From assembly GCA_029219165.1 (NCBI GenBank), contig JAQXSW010000016.1:1-64000 (forward strand): DNA of 64,000 bases, given 5' to 3'. The stretch is from Oscillospiraceae bacterium. Its GTDB lineage: Bacteria > Bacillota > Clostridia > Oscillospirales > Acutalibacteraceae. A program made the position numbers and the translations under genes. Below, one piece after another: positions 8,147 to 17,910 of this stretch. The notes under the pieces were generated by a model. It was not told the origin of the DNA. It did not search any database and was given only the letters and a program-made list of their open reading frames with translations. The number at the start of each line of letters is the position of its first letter. The stretch's first letter is position 1.

Positions 8147-8919
8147 TGGTTTATAACAATTATCATACTCACACAATTTTTTGTGACGGAGAAAACTCTG
8201 TCGAGGACATGATAATAGCCGCAATAGAACTTGGGTGCCCTGAACTTGGATTTTCGGGACACTCTTTTCTCAGTATTGATCCTGACTGGACAATGACAAA
8301 AGAGCAATCAAAACAGTACAGAAAAACTGTTCTTGAAATGAAGAAAAAGTATGAATCAAAGATAAATGTACGCCTTGGCATTGAACAGGACTATTTTTCT
8401 GACACAGAAGAGCTTGAACTTTATGAGTATGTAATTGGCGCAGTTCATTGCATAATAAAAGATGGAGTATATGTTTCAGTAGATGCATCAAAAGAGCTTC
8501 AGGAAGATGCAATAAATAAAGTCTATAACGGGGACAAAATGGCCTTTGTTGAGGACTATTTTAACCTTGTTTCAAAAGTGTACGACAAGACAAAATGTAA
8601 TATTATTGCTCATTTTGACCTTTTAAATAAATTTGGTCTTTTTGACCAAAATGACGAAAGATATATTCATGCAGAAAATATGGCGCTTGAAGCACTTATT
8701 GAAACGCCTTCCTTTTTTGAACTCAATACGGGTGGAATTGCAAGAGGATATACTACAGAGCCTTATCCAAATGAAAGAGTGCTTAAAATACTTGGCATGT
8801 CACAAAAGCCGGTAATCCTATCTTCTGATACACATTCAAAAGATACAATTACTTTTGGCTTTGACAATATGCTGAAACTTGTAGAAAAATATAATTTAAA
8901 ATTAATAGATAAAATCTAG
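8146..8919 (+). CDS. hisK: PHP-type histidinol-phosphatase
   Basis: Removes phosphate from histidinol phosphate, the step missing from the monofunctional HisB. The 257-residue PHP fold has NYHTHTIFCDGENSVEDMI (metal-binding HTH), LGFSGHSF, GIEQDYF, IGAVHCI, IAHFDLLNKFG and SSDTHSKD, matching the HisK/HisJ group. It closes the operon, so all ten reactions are covered by adjacent genes. Confidence 0.92.
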   Translation: MVYNNYHTHTIFCDGENSVEDMIIAAIELGCPELGFSGHSFLSIDPDWTMTKEQSKQYRKTVLEMKKKYESKINVRLGIEQDYFSDTEELELYEYVIGAVHCIIKDGVYVSVDASKELQEDAINKVYNGDKMAFVEDYFNLVSKVYDKTKCNIIAHFDLLNKFGLFDQNDERYIHAENMALEALIETPSFFELNTGGIARGYTTEPYPNERVLKILGMSQKPVILSSDTHSKDTITFGFDNMLKLVEKYNLKLIDKI

Positions 8920-8930
8920 TGTGAAAGATA

Positions 8931-8959
8931 TTGAAAATAAATTTAGATTGTGTTATTAT
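8931..8959 (+). promoter_or_regulatory. Promoter of tRNA-Leu
   Basis: TTGAAA at 8931-8936, 17-base spacer, TATTAT at 8954-8959. The tRNA begins about ten bases past the expected start site. Confidence 0.75.
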
Positions 8960-8975
8960 ATGCAAGTCGCAATTA

Positions 8976-9062
8976 GCTGGTGTGGCGAAATCGGCAGACG
9001 CAAGGGACTTAAAATCCCTCGGTGGCAACACCGTACCGGTTCAAGTCCGGTCACCAGCACCA
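8976..9062 (+). tRNA. tRNA-Leu (anticodon UAA), CCA encoded
   Basis: Acceptor arms GCTGGTG (8976-8982) and CACCAGC (9052-9058) pair perfectly, followed by A and an encoded CCA. The anticodon stem AGGGA/TCCCT encloses CTTAAAA, giving anticodon TAA. A long variable arm (CGGTGGCAACACCG) marks a class II tRNA and GGTTCAAGTCC is the T arm. The gene stands alone between its own promoter and terminator. Confidence 0.97.
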
Positions 9063-9092
9063 AACTCCCGGGGAATTCCTCGGGAGTTTTTT
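9063..9092 (+). terminator. Terminator of tRNA-Leu
   Basis: AACTCCCG / CGGGAGTT stem around GGGAATTCCT, then a T tract, beginning immediately after the CCA end. Confidence 0.85.
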
Positions 9093-9130
9093 GTTATATA
9101 TTCTTAACATATTATTTATTACATATTAAG

Positions 9131-9159
9131 TTGATAAAAGTGGTATCTTATGGTATCAT
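9131..9159 (+). promoter_or_regulatory. Promoter for the 9197 gene and downstream genes
   Basis: TTGATA at 9131-9136, 17-base spacer, TATCAT at 9154-9159, with GGTATC repeated in the spacer and -10 region. Probably drives the run starting at 9197. Confidence 0.7.
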
Positions 9160-9196
9160 TACTAGATAGTATGTTTATCTTTTTAAGGAGACAAAA

Positions 9197-10003
9197 ATGG
9201 GTATTTTTAAATCACTTCTATATGGAGAAGCATTAGAGGAAACACCGCAAGTTTTTGCTGAATATTCTGAGACATTCGGAAAGAAACCTGCATTTCTCAC
9301 TGTTGATTTAAATTATAAAAACACACTGCCTAATGAAATGACGCCATGTTGTGTTAAAGTACAAATGGATGTTTATATTTCTGAGGACAGTCCTCAGTTA
9401 ATTTCAGATTCTGAGGCATCCCATGTTGCAAACGTAAGACAAATTCTATCTGAGCATATTGGAGGAAAGTTTGTAGGGCAGGGAATTGTTGCGGCAACAG
9501 GTTCAACATTTCTAATGTTTTATCTGTCTGAAAGGAACGCAAAAAATGCAAAGAAAATGCTTGCTGAAACATTTATGGGTTCTTTTAGACATGTTGAAAC
9601 AACAGTAGTTTATGACCCTAACGGATATCAGTATCTTAAGTACTTATATCCAAATGAAGTTCAAATGAAAAAAATAGACAACGGGAAAATACTTCGTTCC
9701 TTAAAAAGTTATGGAGATGACGGCTCCATTCCAAGGCCTGTTAAATTTAACATTATCTTCAGCAACAAGAACAACGCTCTAAGCTTTTACGGAGAGACAA
9801 TGGCAAAGAACTTTACCTATATTGATATTGTCTCAGAAGAACCGCCTGAGGGAATGGTCTTACCAAGATACAAACTTATAATTGAAAAGGTAATTCCATT
9901 CAACCTTGAACTTCTGACTTTAATTGACAAATATCTCTTAGACTTATGCAAAAAGTTTGATGGTGAGTATAGAAGTCTTGAAACAACAGTAGTAGAACCA
10001 TAA
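9197..10003 (+). CDS. DUF695/RraB-like two-domain protein
   Basis: 268 residues, soluble, no signal peptide. The C-terminal third (from about residue 175: [19 protein letters not shown], ending [14 protein letters not shown]) has the layout of RraB, the inhibitor of RNase E: a DGD-like start, an alternating beta/alpha core and a final GGxYDGWE-like motif, here DGEYRSLE. The N-terminal part resembles DUF695. The role here is unknown, since I see no RNase E in the window. AAGGAG at 9185-9190. Assignment is by remembered motif only. Confidence 0.45.
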   Translation: MGIFKSLLYGEALEETPQVFAEYSETFGKKPAFLTVDLNYKNTLPNEMTPCCVKVQMDVYISEDSPQLISDSEASHVANVRQILSEHIGGKFVGQGIVAATGSTFLMFYLSERNAKNAKKMLAETFMGSFRHVETTVVYDPNGYQYLKYLYPNEVQMKKIDNGKILRSLKSYGDDGSIPRPVKFNIIFSNKNNALSFYGETMAKNFTYIDIVSEEPPEGMVLPRYKLIIEKVIPFNLELLTLIDKYLLDLCKKFDGEYRSLETTVVEP

Positions 10004-10026
10004 TCTATATAAAAGGAGTTTTTACA

Positions 10027-10620
10027 ATGATTAACCAGACAGCCCTTCCACAAGAGGGAGACCTTACAGCTACAATTAACACAACTTTAGGAGCAATTAA
10101 AGTAAAATTTTTCCCTGAGGCTGCTCCAAAAGCTGTAGAGAATTTTACAACCCACGCAAAGAACGGATATTATGACGGAATTATTTTTCACAGAGTAATT
10201 AAAGACTTCATGATTCAAGGCGGTGACCCAAACGGCACAGGTATGGGTGGCGAAAGCATTTGGGGACACTCATTTGAAGATGAGTTTTCAGAAGAACTTC
10301 ACAATTTCCGTGGTGCTCTTTCAATGGCCAATGCTGGTCCATGCACAAACGGAAGCCAGTTTTTTATTGTTCAGTGTGGAGAGTGCGACCCACGTCTTCT
10401 TACTCAAATGGAAGATCTTCCGGATATGTTCCCTGCGGAATGTGTAGAGACATATGAAAAACTTGGCGGTACACCATGGCTTGACTATAAGCACACAGTA
10501 TTCGGTCATGTTTATGAAGGCATGGATGTTGTGGACGCAATTGCAAATGTTGATGTTGGCAGAAATGACAAGCCGATTGAACCAATTAAAATTATTTCAA
10601 TTGACGTAGACGAAGCATAA
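10027..10620 (+). CDS. Cyclophilin-type peptidyl-prolyl cis-trans isomerase
   Basis: Cytoplasmic prolyl isomerase, 197 residues, with no signal peptide. Conserved features: [21 protein letters not shown] with catalytic Arg, [19 protein letters not shown], and the later [14 protein letters not shown]. An insertion between the QFFI strand and the FGHV strand (about residues 120-155) makes it slightly longer than the minimal family member. Confidence 0.93.
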   Translation: MINQTALPQEGDLTATINTTLGAIKVKFFPEAAPKAVENFTTHAKNGYYDGIIFHRVIKDFMIQGGDPNGTGMGGESIWGHSFEDEFSEELHNFRGALSMANAGPCTNGSQFFIVQCGECDPRLLTQMEDLPDMFPAECVETYEKLGGTPWLDYKHTVFGHVYEGMDVVDAIANVDVGRNDKPIEPIKIISIDVDEA

Positions 10621-10636
10621 TTTTGGAGGACGGGAT

Positions 10637-11104
10637 ATGAGAGTAGGACAAGGCTATGATGTTCACAAATTAGTTGAGAACAGAAAGCTAATTGTTGGCG
10701 GCGTTGAAATTCCTTATGAAAAGGGACTTTTAGGCCATTCAGATGCTGACGTGCTTTTACATGCTGTAGCTGATGCTCTTCTTGGAGCGGCAGGACTTGG
10801 AGATATTGGAAAATTTTATCCTGACACAGATGTAAAATTTAAAGACATGGACAGTATGGTCCTTCTTTCTGATGTTGTTTCAAAGTTGAAAAATTTAGGA
10901 TACGAAATAGGAAACATAGATTGTACAATAATTGCTCAAGCTCCCAAAATGGCTCCTTATATTGAAAAAATGAAGGAGAACATTGCAAGAGTCTGTGGAA
11001 TAGAAAAAACGATGGTTAATGTAAAGGCAACCACCGAAGAGGGACTTGGCTTTACAGGCTCTGGGCTTGGAATTTCAGCTTCTGCAATAGTCTTAATAAA
11101 CTAA
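10637..11104 (+). CDS. ispF: 2-C-methyl-D-erythritol 2,4-cyclodiphosphate synthase
   Basis: MEP-pathway enzyme of isoprenoid synthesis. The 155 residues show the family signatures: GQGYDVHKL with metal ligands Asp and His, [31 protein letters not shown], and the C-terminal [22 protein letters not shown] at 10624-10628. Confidence 0.96.
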   Translation: MRVGQGYDVHKLVENRKLIVGGVEIPYEKGLLGHSDADVLLHAVADALLGAAGLGDIGKFYPDTDVKFKDMDSMVLLSDVVSKLKNLGYEIGNIDCTIIAQAPKMAPYIEKMKENIARVCGIEKTMVNVKATTEEGLGFTGSGLGISASAIVLIN

Positions 11105-11125
11105 GCCCTATAGAAGGTGACAAAA

Positions 11126-12010
11126 ATGAGTCAAATAAGTACTTTTTTTGAAAAGATAATAAGTATTTTTTCAACATACAATATTGTAGGTGACACACTT
11201 GATATCCTTCTTTTGACATTCATCATTTATTATTTGATAAAAATCATCAAGGACTCAAGAGCGCTCACATTTGCAAAAGGACTTGTTGTTTTTATATTTG
11301 TTTATGTAGTTGTATTAATTTTAGATATGCAAGCAAGTTCTTATCTATTTAAGCAGATATTTGACAGTTTCATTATAGTTTTAGTAGTAATATTTGCTCC
11401 TGAACTTCGTAAAGTTTTGGAAACAATGGGTAACAGTAGAACATTTACAGGCTTTAAATCATTTTTTGGTAAATCAAAGAATCAAAATATTATTGCCTAT
11501 AATGAAAAAGTAACTCAGGTTGTAAATGAAATTTGCCGTGCGGCATCTGATATGAGTGATAAAAAGATAGGAGCCCTTATAATCTTTGAAAATAAGACTC
11601 CTCTTGGTGAAATTATCAATACCGGTACAGTTCTTGATGCGACTATTTCATCAGAACTTGTTGGGAATGTATTTTATCCAAAGTCACCTCTTCATGACGG
11701 AGCTGCAGTAGTAAGAAACTGCAAACTATATGCAGCAGGATGTATTCTTCCGCTTACACAAAATAGAAATATCAGTTCTGAACTTGGAACAAGACACAGA
11801 GCAGCTATAGGAATGTCCGAACAGAGTGACTCCTTGGTTTTGGTTATATCTGAAGAAACGGGAAGTATTTCAATTGCGAAAGACGGCGTTTTAAAGAGAA
11901 ACATTTCAGATGGTGAAGCCCGTGAAATGCTTTTAGATTTCTTGACTTTACCTCTTTCTGTAAAGGCTAATGATGAAGTGGAAGGAGGAAAAGATAAAGA
12001 TGGAGAATAA
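11126..12010 (+). CDS. cdaA: Diadenylate cyclase CdaA (c-di-AMP synthase)
   Basis: Makes c-di-AMP from two ATP at the membrane. Three hydrophobic segments occupy about residues 25-92, followed by the DAC domain with catalytic DGA (191-193, in SPLHDGAAVV) and RHR (223-225, in GTRHRAAIG). ATG 11126 with AGAAGGTG upstream is preferred over GTG 11117. Its 3' end overlaps cdaR by 11 bases, the usual pairing with its regulator; the expected third partner glmM is not next in line. Confidence 0.94.
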   Translation: MSQISTFFEKIISIFSTYNIVGDTLDILLLTFIIYYLIKIIKDSRALTFAKGLVVFIFVYVVVLILDMQASSYLFKQIFDSFIIVLVVIFAPELRKVLETMGNSRTFTGFKSFFGKSKNQNIIAYNEKVTQVVNEICRAASDMSDKKIGALIIFENKTPLGEIINTGTVLDATISSELVGNVFYPKSPLHDGAAVVRNCKLYAAGCILPLTQNRNISSELGTRHRAAIGMSEQSDSLVLVISEETGSISIAKDGVLKRNISDGEAREMLLDFLTLPLSVKANDEVEGGKDKDGE

Positions 12011-13280
12011 CAAGAAAATTTCATTTCAGTCTATATTGGACAATCAAAAGACTCTTATAGTTATTTCTTTTCTTCTTGCATTAATTACATGGATTACAAT
12101 TTCTCTTAATGAGGCTCCTGAAGTGGAGAATGTAATTGAACATGTAAAAATTCAGATAGACGACAGTGTTCCAAGTCAAATGGGCTATGAAGCTTTTGGC
12201 GTAGAGGACCAGTATGTGGATATTACTGTAGAAGGAAAAAGATATCTTGTTGGGGACAACATGCTTTCAGCAGACGATTTTACTGTTACAGCAATTACAA
12301 CGTATGTGGACGGTCCCGGAAGATATTCCCTTCAACTCAAGGCAACTGCAAATGATCCAGATGCAGACTACAAAATAGTTTCAAAGTCTCAGGATTATAT
12401 TGAGGTATATTTTGATACACCAAAGACAGTTGAAATTCCAATAGAAGCGGAGGTCCTCTGTGAAAAGGATGAACTTTTATTTTCTAAGGATTATGTAACT
12501 GAAGACCCAATTCTTTCTTTGGATAAAATAACTGTTTATGGCCCGGCTACTGAGGTGAACAGAATAAAGAGTGCAGTTGCATCTATTACTACTGAAGGAG
12601 AACTAAAATCTTCTGACACTCAAACTGCAGAACTTAGAATTGTAGATTCACATGGAGAAAAAATTCAGTACATTACAATCAAAGAAAATATTGATGATTT
12701 AACAGTAACGGTCCCTGTTTATAAAGTTGCTGATTTACCTGCAACTGTTGATTTTTCAGGTGCCCCACTTTATTACATTGAAAATCCTTTAAGTATTACA
12801 TGTAATCCTTTGAACATTAGAGTTGAGGCGGAGGAGAGTAAACTTGAAAATCTAAAATCTGTTTCTCTTGGTACAATCGACTTTTCTTCTCTAAAACCAG
12901 GGTTAAACACTTTTGAATTATCAGCTTTAGGTGTTAAGGATGCCATTCCTTTGGACAAAGAAGCAAAATATACTGTTACAGTTAATGCGGAAAATTTAGA
13001 GGCTCGTAAATTTACAGTTTCACGTAACAACATTAATGCCATTGGAGTTAATTCAAACTTCCTTGCAACTGTTGTGACAAATGAACTTGAAGTTACAGTG
13101 GTTGGTCCTAAGGATTCACTTGATTCATTGGCTGTTGGTGACATATATGTTGATGTTGATTTTTCAAGCGTTTCACTAAGTGTAGGAAAACGTGAATTTC
13201 CTGCAAAAATCAGAGTTAAAAATAACAGATGCTGGGCATATGGAGAGTACTCTGTAATGTTTAGTATTTCTGCAAATTAA
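12000..13280 (+). CDS. cdaR: CdaR, YbbR-domain regulator of CdaA
   Basis: CdaR is a membrane-anchored extracellular protein that modulates CdaA. The 426 residues begin with a cytoplasmic stub and one transmembrane helix (about 18-36), then a series of beta-rich YbbR-like repeats (for example VTVYGPATEVNRIKSA and VTVVGPKDSLDSL). ATG 12000 is chosen because GGAGG lies at 11984-11988; the earlier in-frame ATG 11970 has no ribosome site. Confidence 0.88.
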   Translation: MENNKKISFQSILDNQKTLIVISFLLALITWITISLNEAPEVENVIEHVKIQIDDSVPSQMGYEAFGVEDQYVDITVEGKRYLVGDNMLSADDFTVTAITTYVDGPGRYSLQLKATANDPDADYKIVSKSQDYIEVYFDTPKTVEIPIEAEVLCEKDELLFSKDYVTEDPILSLDKITVYGPATEVNRIKSAVASITTEGELKSSDTQTAELRIVDSHGEKIQYITIKENIDDLTVTVPVYKVADLPATVDFSGAPLYYIENPLSITCNPLNIRVEAEESKLENLKSVSLGTIDFSSLKPGLNTFELSALGVKDAIPLDKEAKYTVTVNAENLEARKFTVSRNNINAIGVNSNFLATVVTNELEVTVVGPKDSLDSLAVGDIYVDVDFSSVSLSVGKREFPAKIRVKNNRCWAYGEYSVMFSISAN

Positions 13281-13306
13281 ATAATTAAAATTTAGGAAGT
13301 GGTACA

Positions 13307-14623
13307 ATGTCAAAAAAGTGGATTGTTATATACGCAGTGGCATTAGTGCTGCTTCCTGTTTTTCTTTTTGTATTTATTAGGTTTGAATCGCCTTCGGAAA
13401 TGCTCAGCCCACCAAAACTTTATGGGGAAAATGCAAAAATTCAAGAGGCTTTTGAAAAAAGTGTACCAAATTCATCCGATATAATTTTAAAGTATCCTTC
13501 ACAAGGAGAATATAAGACTCCGTTTGTACTTTATGATGTAGATAATGATGGTGAAAAGGAAGCAGTTGTATTCTACTCTTTAAAATCTGATGAAACAGCA
13601 GTTAGAATTAACATCTTTGACAAAACAGATGGCGAATGGAAGAGCGTATATGATGATATAGGATACGGAAGTGACATTCTTTCAATTTCATTTAAAGACC
13701 TAAATCATGATAAACGGTCTGAAATTTTGTGCTGTTGGAGTCTTTTTGACAGTAATAGTTCAAAAGTTTTAACTGTCCACACGACATCAAATTCCAGCCC
13801 TGTTGAATTTAAAACACTTGCGAATGTTCAATATTCATATACAGCTACTTTTGATTTTGATCAAGACAAAGACGAAGAAATTTTTGTTGTTTGGACAGAC
13901 GTTGGGAATAAACAACAAAGGAATCTAGCTTCACTATTAAAACTAGATGAAAAGAATAATATGATACAGCTTGGCAAACCGGTTATTTTGGATTCCTCTG
14001 TTTCTTCATATTCAGATGCATTTTTGAACATAAAAGATGAAAACAGGACAATCCTTTTAGATGCTTATAAAGGCGAAAATTCAATGATAACTGAAATACT
14101 CTGTTGGAATAACACACTTCAAACTTTGGAAAATGTTTCAATAGACACTGAAACTCTTGCAACAACTTCAACACAGAGGACACCTGCAATTTCATGTGCA
14201 GATGTAAACAAAGATAATATTTATGAAATTCCAACAAATAACTCGCAGTCTCCGGTAGAGAAAAACATAGTTGAAATTACAACTTGGATGAGTGTTAACA
14301 ATGGAACTATTGTACCTTGCAGTAGGGCATTTATTAATCAAGTTGAACAGTCAAATGTTTATTATTCTATCTTTGTTCCGGCCGGTATGTCTGAAAACGT
14401 TTCAGCCACAAGGACAAATTCATCAGTTCTAACAGTCTATTATGACGAGGAGCCAATGTTTAGCGTAGTGTGCAAAAAGACTGCTGATATTTCAAATGAT
14501 GAGAGTTTTTCTTTTAAGACGGAATACAAAGAATATTCTGCTTATGGCACTCTAACAAATGTTGGTATTAAATATGGATTACAAGACGAAGTATTAGAAA
14601 ATGCTTTCGTATTTATAGAGTAG
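13307..14623 (+). CDS. Membrane-anchored FG-GAP/VCBS-like repeat protein
   Basis: 438 residues. An N-terminal hydrophobic segment (about 5-24) has no lipobox cysteine, so it is a signal anchor or uncleaved signal. Calcium-loop-like motifs of the DxDxDGxxE type recur: DVDNDGEKE (77-85), DLNHDKRSE, DFDQDKDEE and DVNKDNIYE, as in FG-GAP/VCBS beta-propellers. Function unknown. It sits between cdaR and a two-component system and may act as an extracellular sensor or surface protein. Confidence 0.6.
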   Translation: MSKKWIVIYAVALVLLPVFLFVFIRFESPSEMLSPPKLYGENAKIQEAFEKSVPNSSDIILKYPSQGEYKTPFVLYDVDNDGEKEAVVFYSLKSDETAVRINIFDKTDGEWKSVYDDIGYGSDILSISFKDLNHDKRSEILCCWSLFDSNSSKVLTVHTTSNSSPVEFKTLANVQYSYTATFDFDQDKDEEIFVVWTDVGNKQQRNLASLLKLDEKNNMIQLGKPVILDSSVSSYSDAFLNIKDENRTILLDAYKGENSMITEILCWNNTLQTLENVSIDTETLATTSTQRTPAISCADVNKDNIYEIPTNNSQSPVEKNIVEITTWMSVNNGTIVPCSRAFINQVEQSNVYYSIFVPAGMSENVSATRTNSSVLTVYYDEEPMFSVVCKKTADISNDESFSFKTEYKEYSAYGTLTNVGIKYGLQDEVLENAFVFIE

Positions 14624-14637
14624 GAGGAGGTTGCACT

Positions 14638-15336
14638 GTGAAAAAAATACTTGTTGCTGAAGACGAAGCGGCAATTCGTGAGTTTATAGTAATTAATCTA
14701 AAACGTGGCGGGTATGCGGTTACTGAGGCTGAAAATGGACTTGAGGCACTTAACCAATATAATGCCGCAAACGGAGATTTTGACGTTGTACTTCTTGATA
14801 TTATGATGCCGGAAATGGACGGCATTGAGGTCTGTAAGCGTCTCCGTGAAAAAAGCTCAAGTCTTGGAATTATTATATTAACTGCAAAAACTGAAGAAAT
14901 GGATAAAGTTACAGGACTTTTAGTTGGCGCAGATGACTACGTTACAAAGCCGTTTTCACCGGCCGAACTCATGGCTCGTGTTGATGCTGTTCACAGACGT
15001 GTTGTTATGAATACAGCAGAGCCACAAAAACAAAAACGAGTAATTGAGCTTGGAGAGTTTGTCTTAGACATAAGAAGCAGAACTCTTACTAAGAACGGAA
15101 AACTTATAGATTTAACTCAGGTTGAGTTTCAAATTATGGAATATTTCTTTACAAATCCGGGAGCTGCTCTTTCAAGAACGGATATCTTAAAAGAGGTGTG
15201 GGGCGATTCATACTACGGAGAAGAAAAAATTGTTGACGTAAATATTAGGAGATTACGTATGAAAATTGAGGACTCTCCATCGGCTCCAAGACACCTTACA
15301 ACGGTATGGGGTCTAGGCTACAAGTGGATTGAGTAA
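14638..15336 (+). CDS. OmpR/PhoB-family response regulator
   Basis: 232 residues. Receiver domain with acidic pocket (AEDE), phospho-acceptor Asp54 in LLDIMMPEMDG, Thr in ILTAKT and Lys104 in VTKPFSPAEL. The C-terminal winged-helix domain (about 135-232) ends in ILKEVWGDSYYGEEKIVDV and TVWGLGYKW. Starts at GTG 14638 behind AGGAGGAGG. Partner of the kinase 26 bases downstream. The stimulus is unknown; a PhoP/ResD-like role is possible. Confidence 0.92.
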   Translation: MKKILVAEDEAAIREFIVINLKRGGYAVTEAENGLEALNQYNAANGDFDVVLLDIMMPEMDGIEVCKRLREKSSSLGIIILTAKTEEMDKVTGLLVGADDYVTKPFSPAELMARVDAVHRRVVMNTAEPQKQKRVIELGEFVLDIRSRTLTKNGKLIDLTQVEFQIMEYFFTNPGAALSRTDILKEVWGDSYYGEEKIVDVNIRRLRMKIEDSPSAPRHLTTVWGLGYKWIE

Positions 15337-15362
15337 AAATTTTTAAAGAAGGGAGGAGCGGT

Positions 15363-16961
15363 ATGGCTCTGTTTAAGAAAAAGAAAAAAGAACAGCAGGT
15401 GGAAAATGCTGCGCCTTCCAAAAATGTTGAACATAAAAAACAACTTTCCGGAATTACCAGAAGATGGGTTCTCAACACTCTAATTGTAATAATTATCGCG
15501 CTTCTTATATTCAGTGTTATGATCCTATTCTTCCTTCAAAACTACTATTATTCAACAGTAGACGTTAAGCTTTCTTCTCAGTATTCAAGTTCGGTGGCAA
15601 ACTACTTTTCTTCATACACTGGAAGTACCCCTGAAAGGTTTGAAACGGGTGCAAGGGAATTTGTTGAGAACTTTTCCCAAAAGGATATTATGGAAGTTTG
15701 GGTTATAGATGGAAATGGGAAGGTTGTCGTTTCATCATCCGGATTTGAAATACCTGATCAAGATATTCCGGATTTCAAAGAGGCTCTTAAGTCTGAATCA
15801 AGATCCGCGTCATATACAGGAAATAATGGGTATGGTGAAAATATAAAATCAGAGACATTCCTATTGCCGTCTGTAAACGGAAAAGAAGTAGGAGCTATCA
15901 GATATATCATTTCACTAGATTCAATTAACTACCAATTGGCAATGTTCTTTATTCTCATTCTTATTGTATTTGCAATAATTGTTATTTTGATTACACTTTC
16001 CGGACTTTTTTTCATTCAGTCAATTGTAAGGCCGGTCAATGAAATAAATGAAATTGCAAAAAGAATAGCACAAGGGGACTTAACAGCGCGTGCCCCACCT
16101 AGAGAACATAATGATGAAATTGGTGAGCTCTGTGAAAGTATTAATTACATGGCGGAGGAAATCAGTTCATCTGATAAAATGAAAAATGACTTTGTTTCTA
16201 CAGTTTCACATGAAATGAAAACACCTTTAACAGCTATTAAAGGTTGGGGTGAAACCATTCTTGATGTATGTGAAACTGATCCGGCTCTTACAAAGCGTGG
16301 AATAGAAGTTATCATCAATGAATCTGCAAGACTTACGGGCGTTGTAGAGGATCTTCTTGATCTTTCAAGAATAGTAAATGGTCGTTTGACACTCCGAACA
16401 ACGCGTATTGACATTCTTGCGGAACTGGACGAAACAATCTTTGTTTTCAAAGATCGTTCAATGCGTGAGGGCATTGAACTTATATACAATGCGCCGCATA
16501 ATCCAACACCTGCAGATGGTGACCCGGATAGAATTAAGCAGGTATTTGTAAATGTGTTGGATAATGCTTTCAAATATACTGAACAAGGCGGTAAGATAAG
16601 CGTGCTTGCCCGTGTTATTCCTCTGGAAGAGGATAATACAAAGGCTAATCTTAAAATATATGTTGAAGATACAGGTTGTGGTATTTCTGAAGAGGAACTT
16701 CCAAAAGTAAAAAAGAAATTTTATAAATCTAATATTTCGGTCAGGGGTAGTGGTATTGGCCTTGCAGTATGTGATGAAATAGTAAATATGCACGGGGGTA
16801 CCTTGGAAATTGAAAGCGAACTTGGTGTTGGTACCTGCATAACTATTACGCTGCCTGTAGACTATGTTGAATTACAGGATGACTTGCCAATTCCCGAAGA
16901 TGTTATAAAACAGAGTGAAACCCTTGAAATGAGGAGTGAAGAAGAGAATGGAACAGCGTAA
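15363..16961 (+). CDS. Sensor histidine kinase (HAMP, HisKA, HATPase)
   Basis: 532 residues. A lysine-rich cytoplasmic start, TM1 about 37-58, an extracellular domain about 60-190, TM2 about 192-217, then HAMP, HisKA with His283 in FVSTVSHEMKTPLTAIKGW, and an ATPase domain with N box (VNVLDNAFKYTEQGG), VEDTGCGIS and GSGIGLAV. It phosphorylates the preceding regulator. The end overlaps the next gene by 14 bases. Confidence 0.92.
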   Translation: MALFKKKKKEQQVENAAPSKNVEHKKQLSGITRRWVLNTLIVIIIALLIFSVMILFFLQNYYYSTVDVKLSSQYSSSVANYFSSYTGSTPERFETGAREFVENFSQKDIMEVWVIDGNGKVVVSSSGFEIPDQDIPDFKEALKSESRSASYTGNNGYGENIKSETFLLPSVNGKEVGAIRYIISLDSINYQLAMFFILILIVFAIIVILITLSGLFFIQSIVRPVNEINEIAKRIAQGDLTARAPPREHNDEIGELCESINYMAEEISSSDKMKNDFVSTVSHEMKTPLTAIKGWGETILDVCETDPALTKRGIEVIINESARLTGVVEDLLDLSRIVNGRLTLRTTRIDILAELDETIFVFKDRSMREGIELIYNAPHNPTPADGDPDRIKQVFVNVLDNAFKYTEQGGKISVLARVIPLEEDNTKANLKIYVEDTGCGISEEELPKVKKKFYKSNISVRGSGIGLAVCDEIVNMHGGTLEIESELGVGTCITITLPVDYVELQDDLPIPEDVIKQSETLEMRSEEENGTA

Positions 16962-17910
16962 AACTACAATAGGAGGACAGGCTTTAATTGAAGGTATTGT
17001 AATGCGCGGAAAGAACTCCGCAGCTCTTGCAGTTCGCCTTCCAAATGGTCAAATAGACATTGAAGAAAAGACACTAAAACCTATTAGAGAAAAATACAAA
17101 ATTCTTGGTCTGCCAATAATTCGCGGAGCCGTAAATTTTGTTGAAACACTTATTTTTGGATATCAGTGTCTTATGGAATCTGCTGAAAAATCAGGAATGG
17201 ATGACATGGAAGCTGAAAGTAAGTTTGATAAATGGTTAGAGGAACATATTGGTGACAAACTTATGGCTATTGTTGGAGTTGTTTCTGCTGTTTTAGGTGT
17301 TGCCTTATCATTAGTTCTCTTTATGTATTTGCCTTCTTTCCTTGTCGATATATTTGATAAATATGTTACAAATAACGTATTAGATGCTCATAGACTTCAT
17401 CCTCTTTTTGAAGGTATTATAAAGATTATTGTTTTTGTTTTGTACATGGTTGTTGTTGCACAAATGCCTGATATTAAACGTGTTTTTATGTATCATGGAG
17501 CAGAACATAAGACGATTTTTTGTTATGAAAACGGGCTTCCTCTTACGGTTGAAAACGTAAGAAAGCAGAGCCGTTTTCATCCAAGATGCGGAACAAGTTT
17601 TATGTTCGTAATGATGATAATAAGTATTTTCATTTCAACCGCTTTAATTGTTGTATTTCCAAGTCTTTCTCAAAGCAGACCACTTTGGGTTCTTGCAAAA
17701 CTTCTTGTTTTGCCTTTGGTTATGGGAATCGGTTATGAATTTATAAAATATGCCGGAAGACATGACAATGTTTTTACAAAAATAACTTCAGCACCCGGAC
17801 TTTGGATGCAAAGAATAAGTACTGTTGAGCCAACAGATGACATGATTGAAGTTGGTATAGCAGCTTTTAATCGTGTACTTGAAATGGAACCGGATTGTGA
17901 CGTGAAATGA
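16948..17910 (+). CDS. DUF1385 (YqhQ-type) membrane protein
   Basis: 320 residues with IGGQALIEGIVMRGK at the N-terminus and MYHGAEHKTIFCYENG / RFHPRCGTSFMFVMM in the middle, the hallmarks of DUF1385/YqhQ. Several transmembrane segments are visible (about 90-115, 150-170, 208-230, 240-260). Biochemical role not established. ATG 16948 with GAGGAG at 16931-16936 is preferred over GTG 16936. The next gene, prmC, overlaps by 4 bases, a common neighbour pairing. Confidence 0.85.
   Translation: MEQRKTTIGGQALIEGIVMRGKNSAALAVRLPNGQIDIEEKTLKPIREKYKILGLPIIRGAVNFVETLIFGYQCLMESAEKSGMDDMEAESKFDKWLEEHIGDKLMAIVGVVSAVLGVALSLVLFMYLPSFLVDIFDKYVTNNVLDAHRLHPLFEGIIKIIVFVLYMVVVAQMPDIKRVFMYHGAEHKTIFCYENGLPLTVENVRKQSRFHPRCGTSFMFVMMIISIFISTALIVVFPSLSQSRPLWVLAKLLVLPLVMGIGYEFIKYAGRHDNVFTKITSAPGLWMQRISTVEPTDDMIEVGIAAFNRVLEMEPDCDVK

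Noticed and set aside
16936..16948. GTG 16936 as the start of the DUF1385 gene
   Set aside because: It lies within the GAGGAG ribosome site; ATG 16948 has correct spacing and gives the family N-terminus.
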